DNA of 27,545 nt, taken from contig PFWS01000033.1 in assembly GCA_002791255.1 (NCBI GenBank), positions 1-27,545 on the forward strand. The letters run 5' to 3'. Origin of the DNA: Candidatus Uhrbacteria bacterium CG_4_9_14_3_um_filter_36_7 (lineage in GTDB: Bacteria; Patescibacteriota; Patescibacteriia; UBA9934; GWF2-40-263). The notes below the pieces were generated by a model. The model ran no database searches, had not been told where the DNA came from, and was given only the letters and a program-made list of their open reading frames with translations. Both the position numbers and the translations under genes were made by a program. Below, one piece after another: positions 6,332 to 13,319 of the stretch. Within the stretch, counting starts at the first letter, position 1. The number at the start of each line of letters is the position of its first letter.

Positions 6332-8065
6332 TTATTCTCCTCCAGTAGCTTTTAAAACTTCTTCTATAGTCGTGATTCCATCAATAGCTTTGAGAAATCC
6401 ATCTTGAGTCATGGTGATCATACCCTGCTCAACTGCAAGACGTTTAACTTCATATTCAGAAAGATCTTGAGAAAGAGCATTACGTAATGCATCATTCATG
6501 ATAATAATTTCATAAATACCAACCCGCCCCTTATATCCGGTTTGATGGCAAATTGGACACCCTTTTCCATGAAAAAAATTTACTTTGGAAAGATCAGGAA
6601 TGGTTTCTCCAGATGCAGGAGAGATTTTTTTAATCTGTTCTTCAACGATTTGTAAATGGGCAGCATCGGGTGTGTATGGTTCACGACAATTTTTACAAAT
6701 ACGTCGAATCAAACGTTGTCCCATCATGGTATTAAGGGCAGGAGCAAGCAGAAATGGTTTTGCTCCCATGGCAATAAGGCGAGGGATCGTACCAGCCGCA
6801 CTATTTGTGTGAATTGTTGAAAGAAGGAGATGTCCAGTTAATGCTGCATTAATAGAAATATCCGCGGTCTCAGCATCACGAATTTCTCCGATCATGATAA
6901 CATCGGGATCTTGACGCAGAATTGAACGAAGACCACTTGCAAAGGTATATTCTTTTTGATGATCAATTTGAGATTGATTAACCCCTTTAAGTTTGTATTC
7001 AATTGGATCTTCAAGGGTAATGATTTTTCGATCAGGGGTATTAAGTGTTTTTAATATGGCATAAAGGGTGGTTGTTTTTCCAGAACCAGTTGGACCAGTT
7101 GTAAGAATCATGCCATGAGGTTTTTCAATTTCATAACGTAGTTTTTTTTCAATGATTGGCCGATAACCCAACTCAGAAAATTCAACTTGAATAGCACTTG
7201 ATTGTAAAAGGCGCATGACCACAGATTCTCCAAATACAGTTGGAATCGTGGAAACGCGCACATCAGTATCGCCTTCGTTCATAAAAATTGTAAACCGACC
7301 ATCTTGAGGAATATCTGTCCGATTCATTTTAAGTCCACTAATCAGTTTGATTCGAGAAATAATTTTTTTCCAAGATTCTTTTGGAAGTGTGGCAATATCT
7401 TGAAGAACACCATCAATGCGATAGCGAGCGATAATATTTTTTTGCTCCGTTTCAATATGAACATCACTGGTTCCAAATTTTAATGCAGCGGAAAGCAAGA
7501 TAGTTAAAACATCCGTTATAGAAGCATTTTGAATAACAGATTGAATATCATTATAGATAGTAATTTGTGATTGAAAATTTGCTAGTTCTTTTTCCGTTAC
7601 ACTAATGCCTTTTTGGATGGTTCTAATCTTGGGGAGGGTTGCATAAAGTTTGCTTGCATAGAGAAAACTTTGCTCAGAAATTTTATAAATCGTTCCTTGG
7701 GTTTTGTGTCGTTCGTTTAGCTCATGAAGCAATTGTTGCACCTCTGGTTTTTGAGGGTAAACACAACCAAGACGCAATTGGACAGCATCAAAGTAAAAAA
7801 CAATGGCTTTATATTTTTGGGTTTCTTGTTCGCAAAGAAGTCGTAAAGCTTCTGGACTAATAGGAAAAGCCTTCAGGGAAATATATGGAACATGTAAGGC
7901 CTCTGCTTCTTGCTGGGCTTGTTTTTCCTTTCCTTTTTCTTCAAGTTCTGAGATTTTTTTTTCAAACCGTTCATTTACAAGATTTTCATCTAGGTCAGAT
8001 ATTTTTTTGGTTTTAGAGGAGGATTGTTTTTTAAATAAATTTTCAATAGAGGAAAATTCGTTCAT
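6332..8065 (-). CDS. pilB: Type IV pilus assembly ATPase PilB (GspE family)
   Basis: PilB is the hexameric cytoplasmic ATPase that powers extension of type IV pili. In order, the protein has a charged, coiled-coil-like N-terminus, a GspE N-terminal domain (about 55-155), and the ATPase core. Visible motifs are Walker A GPTGSGKTTT (about 324-333), the Asp box and Walker B SILRQDPDVIMIGEIRD (about 381-397), the His box GHLLLSTIHTN, and the zinc-binding tetracysteine CKNC/CPIC (457, 460, 503, 506). These mark PilB rather than the retraction ATPase PilT. I chose the ATG at 8065 (577 aa). An ATG nine codons upstream (8092) falls at the predicted transcription start and would be leaderless. No pilC, pilT or pilin lies beside it, so the other pilus parts must be elsewhere. 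Confidence 0.93.
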   Translation of the reverse strand: MNEFSSIENLFKKQSSSKTKKISDLDENLVNERFEKKISELEEKGKEKQAQQEAEALHVPYISLKAFPISPEALRLLCEQETQKYKAIVFYFDAVQLRLGCVYPQKPEVQQLLHELNERHKTQGTIYKISEQSFLYASKLYATLPKIRTIQKGISVTEKELANFQSQITIYNDIQSVIQNASITDVLTILLSAALKFGTSDVHIETEQKNIIARYRIDGVLQDIATLPKESWKKIISRIKLISGLKMNRTDIPQDGRFTIFMNEGDTDVRVSTIPTVFGESVVMRLLQSSAIQVEFSELGYRPIIEKKLRYEIEKPHGMILTTGPTGSGKTTTLYAILKTLNTPDRKIITLEDPIEYKLKGVNQSQIDHQKEYTFASGLRSILRQDPDVIMIGEIRDAETADISINAALTGHLLLSTIHTNSAAGTIPRLIAMGAKPFLLAPALNTMMGQRLIRRICKNCREPYTPDAAHLQIVEEQIKKISPASGETIPDLSKVNFFHGKGCPICHQTGYKGRVGIYEIIIMNDALRNALSQDLSEYEVKRLAVEQGMITMTQDGFLKAIDGITTIEEVLKATGGE

Positions 8066-8097
8066 AGAAAAGAAAACACCATGTTTATGCATGGTTT

Positions 8098-8126
8098 AGT
8101 GTAGCGTGAATAAATAGCCTTCGCAA
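8098..8126 (-). promoter_or_regulatory. Promoter of pilB
   Basis: On the minus strand the -35 is TTGCGA (8121-8126) and the -10 is TACACT (8098-8103), with a 17-base spacer. The predicted start is near 8091, which favours the pilB ATG at 8065 over the one at 8090-8092. Confidence 0.6.
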
Positions 8127-8130
8127 TGGG

Positions 8131-9105
8131 TTAGGTGCTTTTTTTTCTATAAAATAGCGAAATAAAAAGTTTTGAAAGAAAAGATGGTTTATTCATATCT
8201 ACAAGGAAAAGTTTCCAAGAAGCATAACAGTAACTAGTAAAAAATCCTGCGGCAATGAGCGTAAGAATAATTTCTATAAGGATCCAGAGAAATATGATAA
8301 ACGTGCTTATTTCTGGTGAAGAAAATGACCAAAGAAAAAATCCAAGTAAAAACGGAATAGAAATAAGAAAAATAATCAGAATCAATCCAAGCCCTGCAAT
8401 AAGTGAAATAAGAAAAATTATGAGAGCAAATTCAAGAGTTGCCAAGGTGTGCTTTTTCAAAAACAGAACACTTTTATGAAATGCTTGTGGAGGAGAAAGA
8501 TTTTCTTCAATTGCAAAAAAAGTACTAAAAAGTCCAATCAGTTCAAAGATAAATACCATCAAAAAAAAGCCAGATAAAAGAACAAAAAGAATCAGAAGAC
8601 GTTGTGGGTTAATAGATAACTCAAGCAATAAAAGAAAAGGAATTGTGGTAAAAAAGAGAATAAGAATCGGGAGTTTTGTAAATAGCTGAATTTCAAAAAG
8701 TGGGACAAAAAAAGGCAACCCTTTTTTCCAAAGAAAGGATAAAGAATTGGAACCATTTTTTATTCCTAAAATAAGGCTTGCTTGAGAAATAAGAGACACG
8801 AGGAATAAGAAAAGAGAAAAAAGAAGAATAAACAAAAAGACTCCTTCGATCGGAAGTGGATGAAATAATGATGGAAAAAACGGTAAATGTTTGAGAAATA
8901 GAAACGGCTCTGAAGATATAAGGAGATCTTTAGTCCATTGATGGATCCACTTAAACAAATGTATTCCCTTAATACCTGTTCCAAAAAGAGTTCCACTTCC
9001 AATAAGTCCTGCGAAAACACCAAAAATCCATAGGACTTTTTGTTTCCATATAATAACTCCTGCTTTCTTAAAGAGTCCAAAATAAAATTCAGCCGTTTTT
9101 TCCAT
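8131..9105 (-). CDS. Multi-pass membrane protein of unknown function
   Basis: A very hydrophobic protein of about 324 residues with roughly six to seven membrane helices. One lies near residues 25-45 after the amphipathic start FGLFKKAGVIIWKQKVLWIFG, the others near 90-115, 145-165, 170-195, 225-255 and 270-300. The layout (a start of the form KKAxxIxWKxKxLWIFG, a central region with a loop EENLSPPQAFHKSV, and several Phe/Leu-rich helices) recalls uncharacterised integral membrane proteins common in Patescibacteria; no function is known to me. Two ATGs stand in tandem. GGAGG (9111-9115) lies five bases from the second (9105) and two from the first (9108), so 9105 is the likelier start. It follows ftsH by about 35 bases on the same strand. 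Confidence 0.75.
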   Translation of the reverse strand: MEKTAEFYFGLFKKAGVIIWKQKVLWIFGVFAGLIGSGTLFGTGIKGIHLFKWIHQWTKDLLISSEPFLFLKHLPFFPSLFHPLPIEGVFLFILLFSLFLFLVSLISQASLILGIKNGSNSLSFLWKKGLPFFVPLFEIQLFTKLPILILFFTTIPFLLLLELSINPQRLLILFVLLSGFFLMVFIFELIGLFSTFFAIEENLSPPQAFHKSVLFLKKHTLATLEFALIIFLISLIAGLGLILIIFLISIPFLLGFFLWSFSSPEISTFIIFLWILIEIILTLIAAGFFTSYCYASWKLFLVDMNKPSFLSKLFISLFYRKKST

Positions 9106-9140
9106 CATACCCTCCTTTATTTTAGATAAGGAAAAGATGT

Positions 9141-10952
9141 TTAAAGGAATAATGCTTCAAATTCTTCTCGTTCGATGGTTTCCTTTTCAAGAAGTCGTTC
9201 AACAATTTTTTCAAGAGAAGAACGTTGTTCTTGAATAATTTGTGTAGCAATTTTTTCTGCATCACGAATAAATCTATCAACCTCTTCATCAATTTGTTCG
9301 GCTAACTTTTCTGAATAGTCCTTTTTTTCATGCAATTCCTTTCCAAGAAAGATCATTTCTTCTTGGTGGCCAAATGTACGTGGCCCAAATCTTTCACTCA
9401 TTCCATAACGAGTAACAATTTGTCTGGCTAAAGCCGTTACTTTTTTAAGATCATCCGATGGACCTGTGGTAATATCATTAAAAATTGTTTTTTCGGTTAC
9501 ATACCCACCAAGCATAACTGCAAGATCATCAAGAAATTGCGCACGTGATTGTAGGCGCCTATCTTCTAGCGGAAGTTTGAGTGTGTATCCAGCGGCTCGT
9601 CCACGGCTTACAATCGAAACCTTATGAACTGGATCTGCATGGGGAAGATGATGGGCGACAAGAGAGTGGCCAGCTTCATGATAAGCTGTAATTTGTCGTT
9701 CTTTTTCAGATAGGATATGGCTTTTTCGTTCAGGACCAAGTAGAACTTTTTCAATTGAATCAAAAATATCTATTTGTTGAATAGTTTTCCGATTTTCTCG
9801 CGCAGCCTTAATAGCAGCTTCGTTTAGAAGATTCATAAGATCAGCTCCTGAAAATCCAGGTGTGCGTTCAGCCACACGTCGTAACTCAACCTCTTTTTCA
9901 AGTGGTTTTCCTTTTGCGTGAATTTGAAGAATTTCTTCACGATCACGTATATCTGGCATATCGATTATAACCTGTCGATCAAAGCGCCCAGGGCGTAGAA
10001 GAGCAGGGTCTAAAACATCAGGTCTATTTGTCGCTGCCATCACAACCACTCCATTATTTGGAGCAAATCCATCCATTTCAACAAGAATTTGATTAAGGGT
10101 TTGTTCTCTTTCATCGTGGCTTCCACCAAGACCAGCTCCACGTTGGCGTCCAACTGCATCAATTTCATCAATAAATACAATACAAGGTGCTTGTTTTTTA
10201 GCTTTTTGGAAAAGATCACGAACGCGCGAGGCACCAACCCCAACAAACATTTCGACAAATTCTGAACCGCTCATGTGGAAAAAAGGAACCCCAGCTTCTC
10301 CTGCCACTGCACGGGCAAGAAGAGTTTTTCCTGTTCCAGGCGCGCCCATAAGTAAAACTCCTTTTGGAATTTTTGCTCCGAGTTCAACAAACTTTTTTGG
10401 ATTTTTAAGAAAATCCACTTCTTCAAGAAGTTCGGCTTTTGCTTCTCGAGCACCTGCCACATCTAAGAATGTAACTTGTGGTTTATCTTTTTGTGCCACT
10501 TCTTTTGCTCCTGATTGACCAAAAGAAAGAGCACGATTGTTTGCTCCTTGAAGTTGTCGAATCATGAACCAGAAAATAAGAATCAGTAAAATAAGTGGAA
10601 TGAGCGATGGAAGAAGAATACTCAATAAATATGCTCGGCTACTTTCATTTTCTACACGTATATCAACAGTTTGCAGAGTCTGTGGCGAAACTCCATAATT
10701 TGTAAGAAGAGTTGAAAGGGGTTCCCCTGATTCTTTTTGAGTTTTTGCAAGGCTTCCATCTTTTAAAGTCATGGTAATTTCATCTCCTGAAACAGCTATA
10801 GTTTCAACTTCTCCATTTTCGATTTTTTGAATAAGGGTTTGGATACCAACTTGCATTGGTTTATCCGCATCCATACGGAAACTCGAAAATAATGCGGCAA
10901 GAATAACAATCGCCAGTAAAAAAAGGACGATATTTTTTGACAAAGGTTTCAT
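9141..10952 (-). CDS. ftsH: ATP-dependent zinc metalloprotease FtsH
   Basis: FtsH is a membrane-anchored hexameric AAA+ protease that removes misassembled membrane proteins and short-lived regulators. Numbered from the ATG at 10952 (603 aa), there is a membrane helix at about 7-24, a periplasmic domain, a second helix at about 109-131, Walker A GAPGTGKT (203-210), Walker B IVFIDEID (258-265), the second region of homology ATNRPDVLDPALLRPGRFDR, the zinc motif HEAGH (425-429) and the third zinc ligand in TGPSDDLKK (about 500). Length and order are those of the family. An ATG seven codons upstream (10973) overlaps the S1-like gene by 17 bases. The chosen ATG follows that gene's stop by four bases and gives the usual N-terminus. 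Neither has a Shine-Dalgarno sequence. Confidence 0.97.
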   Translation of the reverse strand: MKPLSKNIVLFLLAIVILAALFSSFRMDADKPMQVGIQTLIQKIENGEVETIAVSGDEITMTLKDGSLAKTQKESGEPLSTLLTNYGVSPQTLQTVDIRVENESSRAYLLSILLPSLIPLILLILIFWFMIRQLQGANNRALSFGQSGAKEVAQKDKPQVTFLDVAGAREAKAELLEEVDFLKNPKKFVELGAKIPKGVLLMGAPGTGKTLLARAVAGEAGVPFFHMSGSEFVEMFVGVGASRVRDLFQKAKKQAPCIVFIDEIDAVGRQRGAGLGGSHDEREQTLNQILVEMDGFAPNNGVVVMAATNRPDVLDPALLRPGRFDRQVIIDMPDIRDREEILQIHAKGKPLEKEVELRRVAERTPGFSGADLMNLLNEAAIKAARENRKTIQQIDIFDSIEKVLLGPERKSHILSEKERQITAYHEAGHSLVAHHLPHADPVHKVSIVSRGRAAGYTLKLPLEDRRLQSRAQFLDDLAVMLGGYVTEKTIFNDITTGPSDDLKKVTALARQIVTRYGMSERFGPRTFGHQEEMIFLGKELHEKKDYSEKLAEQIDEEVDRFIRDAEKIATQIIQEQRSSLEKIVERLLEKETIEREEFEALFL

Positions 10953-10956
10953 ATAA

Positions 10957-12123
10957 TCAAGTTGTTTGGACATCTGGTATTTCGTCTTCTTTCCCCTTTT
11001 CTTTTTTACTTGTTTCAGATCCTTCTTTCTTTTTTAAATCTTTGAGCGAAAGACCAAGACGGTGTTCTTTTGGTTCTAAAGAAACAATTTTAAATGTTTT
11101 TGTTTCACCTATAGAGGCAATACTATTAATATCAACAGTTGGTTTATCCGAGAGTTCGGAAATATGAGCAAGACCATGTATATCCGTATCAAGCTCCACA
11201 AAGAGCCCAAATGGATTTACTTTTAAAACAACCCCTGAAACAGTATCACCCACATGATATTTTTCTTCTACATGTGACCAAGGGTCATCAATCAGTTTTT
11301 TCATTGAAAGAAAAATTTTACTTCCTTCAATTCCAATAATTTCTGCTTTTACCACCTGATCGACTTTAAGAAAATCTTTTGGGTGATCAATACGCTGCCA
11401 AGCAATTTCACTGATATGAATAAGGCCTTCAAGTCCATCAAACTTTACAAATACACCAAAATCAGCCACAGCAGTAACATTTCCTTCGATTGTGTCTCCT
11501 ACTTTATATTTTGAAATAACATTTTTTTGTCTTTCCTCCCAAACCACCTTTTCCGATACAATAAGTTTATTTTCTACTTCATTGATATCTAAAATACGTA
11601 CATCCAGGCTTTTATCAACATAGCTTTTAAGGTGTTCAAGAATTTTTACTTTATCTCCTCCACTTACTCGCGGATAATGATCAGGTGAGAGTTGTGAAAC
11701 AGGTAAAAATCCAGTGATATGATTTAGTCGAATAATAAGCCCCCCTTTATTTGCTTCAAGAATTTTAACAGGGAGAATTTCACCAACAGTAAATTTTTGT
11801 TTAAGTTCATCCCATGCTTTTTGTTGACCTGCAAAACGGAAAGAAAGCTCCATGTCTCCATTTTCATTCTCCATATCAATTACTGTTGCTTCAACCGTAT
11901 CTCCTACATTAAGATCAGAATATTGATTTGATTCTATAAACAGTTCACGTCCACGAATAACACCTGTGGTAACTCCTTCGATATCAACACAAACCTCCCG
12001 ACGATTCGTTGAAATGATCATTCCATGGACAGTATCACCTACTGCTGGAATTTTTTTAAGATAATCTCCCTCCCGAAGAAGACGACCAAAATCTGTCTCT
12101 TCTTTTACTTTTGTTTTGAGCAT
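10957..12123 (-). CDS. rpsA: S1 RNA-binding domain protein (ribosomal protein S1-like)
   Basis: A 388-residue protein with four S1 (OB-fold) domains at about residues 27-95, 111-192, 207-275 and 290-362, then a Lys/Glu-rich tail. The third and fourth have the best signatures (VADFGVFVKFDGLEGLIHIS; VNPFGLFVELDTDIHGLAHIS). E. coli S1 has six domains, while many Gram-positive and small-genome bacteria carry four-domain versions. S1 binds mRNA and helps load it on the 30S subunit, which matters more where Shine-Dalgarno sequences are scarce, as here. It is the first gene of a unit with ftsH, transcribed from 12198-12226 after a structured leader. The gene symbol is by family; the exact orthology to E. 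coli rpsA is not certain. Confidence 0.93.
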   Translation of the reverse strand: MLKTKVKEETDFGRLLREGDYLKKIPAVGDTVHGMIISTNRREVCVDIEGVTTGVIRGRELFIESNQYSDLNVGDTVEATVIDMENENGDMELSFRFAGQQKAWDELKQKFTVGEILPVKILEANKGGLIIRLNHITGFLPVSQLSPDHYPRVSGGDKVKILEHLKSYVDKSLDVRILDINEVENKLIVSEKVVWEERQKNVISKYKVGDTIEGNVTAVADFGVFVKFDGLEGLIHISEIAWQRIDHPKDFLKVDQVVKAEIIGIEGSKIFLSMKKLIDDPWSHVEEKYHVGDTVSGVVLKVNPFGLFVELDTDIHGLAHISELSDKPTVDINSIASIGETKTFKIVSLEPKEHRLGLSLKDLKKKEGSETSKKEKGKEDEIPDVQTT

Positions 12124-12130
12124 AATAATT

Positions 12131-12168
12131 TTCCGGCATCCGGAACTCTTTGCTTGTAAGAATTCGGG
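12131..12168 (-). promoter_or_regulatory. Leader of the S1-like gene with two competing hairpins
   Basis: In the mRNA (minus strand) one hairpin forms between 12158-12168 and 12140-12150 (10 pairs, one mismatch, one wobble, 7-base loop). A second, TTCCGG-ATG-CCGGAA, forms between 12140-12145 and 12131-12136, ending 7 bases before the start codon. Both use 12140-12145, so only one can exist at a time. The function is inferred: a switch on translation initiation. Confidence 0.5.
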
Positions 12169-12197
12169 ACATCGGGACTATGAATAAAAGTATTTGA

Positions 12198-12226
12198 ATC
12201 ATAAAAGAAATCCTTCTTAAAGGCAA
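12198..12226 (-). promoter_or_regulatory. Promoter of the S1-like gene and ftsH
   Basis: On the minus strand the -35 is TTGCCT (12221-12226) and the -10 is TATGAT (12198-12203), with a 17-base spacer. The predicted start is near 12191, giving a leader of about 68 bases, which is long for this window and contains the two competing hairpins. Confidence 0.6.
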
Positions 12227-12236
12227 GTTTATTAGC

Positions 12237-12265
12237 TTTACGTTCTTTTATTTTCATGATATAGT
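12237..12265 (+). promoter_or_regulatory. Promoter of the MBL-fold gene (and gyrA unit)
   Basis: The -35 is TTTACG (12237-12242) and the -10 is TATAGT (12260-12265), with a 17-base spacer. The predicted start is near 12272, about 17 bases before the ATG at 12289. It diverges from the promoter of the S1-like gene. No other good promoter was seen before gyrA. Confidence 0.5.
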
Positions 12266-12288
12266 TTTTTATCTTTTGAATATATTTT

Positions 12289-12939
12289 ATGATCATTCGT
12301 TGGCATGGATTTTCTTGTTTTGAATTAGGTTTAAAACGACCTCAACAGGAGGATGTTTCGCTTATTATTAACCCTTTTATTACAACAGAAGGCAAACCGT
12401 TTATCAAGAATTTGCCTGCACAGATCGTTGTCTTTAGTGGGGGTGAAATAAAAGAGCTTAGGGATCCTCAAGTTTTTTCTGATCCTTTTTTTATTGATGA
12501 ACCAGGAGAATATGAAATAAAAGAAGCTTGTATTGATGCGTTTTTGGCTCCAAGATTCCAAAATTTAAATTCAAAGCATCTTATATTTCGTTTTGAAATA
12601 GAGGAGATACATATTGCCCATCTTGGTGTTATTGATCGATCTCTTGAAGATAAAGAGCTTTCATATTTGCGAAATATTGATATCTTGTTATTGCCAGTAG
12701 GTGGAGGATCGGTCATGAGCCCAAAAATAGCAGTAGAAGTTATTGGTCAAATTGAACCACGTGTGGTGATTCCAATGATGTACGCAACACCTGGTCGTGA
12801 AGAGTCTTTGCTTACTCTTGAAGATTTTTGTAAAGAACTCGGAACGTGCCGACAAGAGCAAGTTAATGAATATAAGGTAAGTCGGAAAGATCTTCCAGAT
12901 GAAGATATGATTGTGGTGATTTTGTCCCCAAAATCATGA
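12289..12939 (+). CDS. Degenerate metallo-beta-lactamase-fold protein
   Basis: The 216-residue protein follows the outline of the UlaG-like branch of the metallo-beta-lactamase fold. The start MIIRWHGFSCFEL matches the first strand pair (usually GHSCF). Next come a DPF-like turn (here INPF), a GEYEI segment (about 72-76), IAHLGVIDRSL (about 110-120, usually HLGD), DILLLPVGGG (about 130-139) and PRVVIPMMYATPG (about 156-168). The metal-binding HxHxDH that should follow the third strand is replaced by VVFSGGEIKEL (about 47-57). It is therefore probably not a hydrolase. It heads a plus-strand run: the next gene starts 7 bases after its stop, and gyrA follows. The role is unknown. Confidence 0.75.
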   Translation: MIIRWHGFSCFELGLKRPQQEDVSLIINPFITTEGKPFIKNLPAQIVVFSGGEIKELRDPQVFSDPFFIDEPGEYEIKEACIDAFLAPRFQNLNSKHLIFRFEIEEIHIAHLGVIDRSLEDKELSYLRNIDILLLPVGGGSVMSPKIAVEVIGQIEPRVVIPMMYATPGREESLLTLEDFCKELGTCRQEQVNEYKVSRKDLPDEDMIVVILSPKS

Positions 12940-12946
12940 ACAAATT

Positions 12947-13303
12947 ATGAAGGTTACACACAAGAATGGAAAAAGATCACTTTTCTTTTATCGATTTTGG
13001 ATGGGCATCCTTTTTATTTTATTTGGAATCGGAAGTGGTTTACTTTTTTTAAATCATTTTTCTTTTCTTTGGCAAGAGGGATCAGTTCTCTGGGAAAAGA
13101 AAACAGAATACCAATATTCACTTTCAAGCCTTATAGAAGAAAAAAAACAGGTATTTGAACAGGAAGTGGGCAAAGAAGCAAAAGCCGCGCTTGAGGAAGC
13201 TCTTTACCCATTTGAACAAGAGCGTCTTCAACAAGAACAAATTATTGAAGCAGTAGCAGATTCTTTTGAAGAGCAGCTTGAAGTGACCGTCGAATCTCCT
13301 TAA
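12947..13303 (+). CDS. Small single-helix membrane protein of unknown function
   Basis: A 118-residue protein with a Lys/Arg-rich start, one membrane helix at about residues 14-38 (FYRFWMGILFILFGIGSG and on), and then a hydrophilic, Glu/Gln-rich part (about 50-118) that should form a helix or coiled coil. The positive-inside rule places the start in the cytoplasm and the helical tail outside. The architecture resembles bitopic proteins such as FtsL/DivIC, but no sequence signature supports that. It sits 7 bases after the MBL-fold gene and 16 bases before gyrA, so it is likely co-transcribed with both. Confidence 0.65.
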   Translation: MKVTHKNGKRSLFFYRFWMGILFILFGIGSGLLFLNHFSFLWQEGSVLWEKKTEYQYSLSSLIEEKKQVFEQEVGKEAKAALEEALYPFEQERLQQEQIIEAVADSFEEQLEVTVESP

Positions 13304-13319
13304 ATGTTAATGTATTTTT

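Noticed and set aside
8080..8098. Inverted repeat ACCATG/CATGGT upstream of pilB
   Set aside because: Only six pairs. It coincides with two chance ATG/CAT triplets near the predicted transcription start and is too weak to call an operator.
12105..12257. Minus-strand open frame of 50 codons ahead of the S1-like gene (start ATG 12257)
   Set aside because: The predicted promoter of the S1-like gene (12198-12226) lies inside it, so it would not be transcribed whole. It has no Shine-Dalgarno sequence or family match and overlaps the next start. A short leader peptide cannot be fully excluded.
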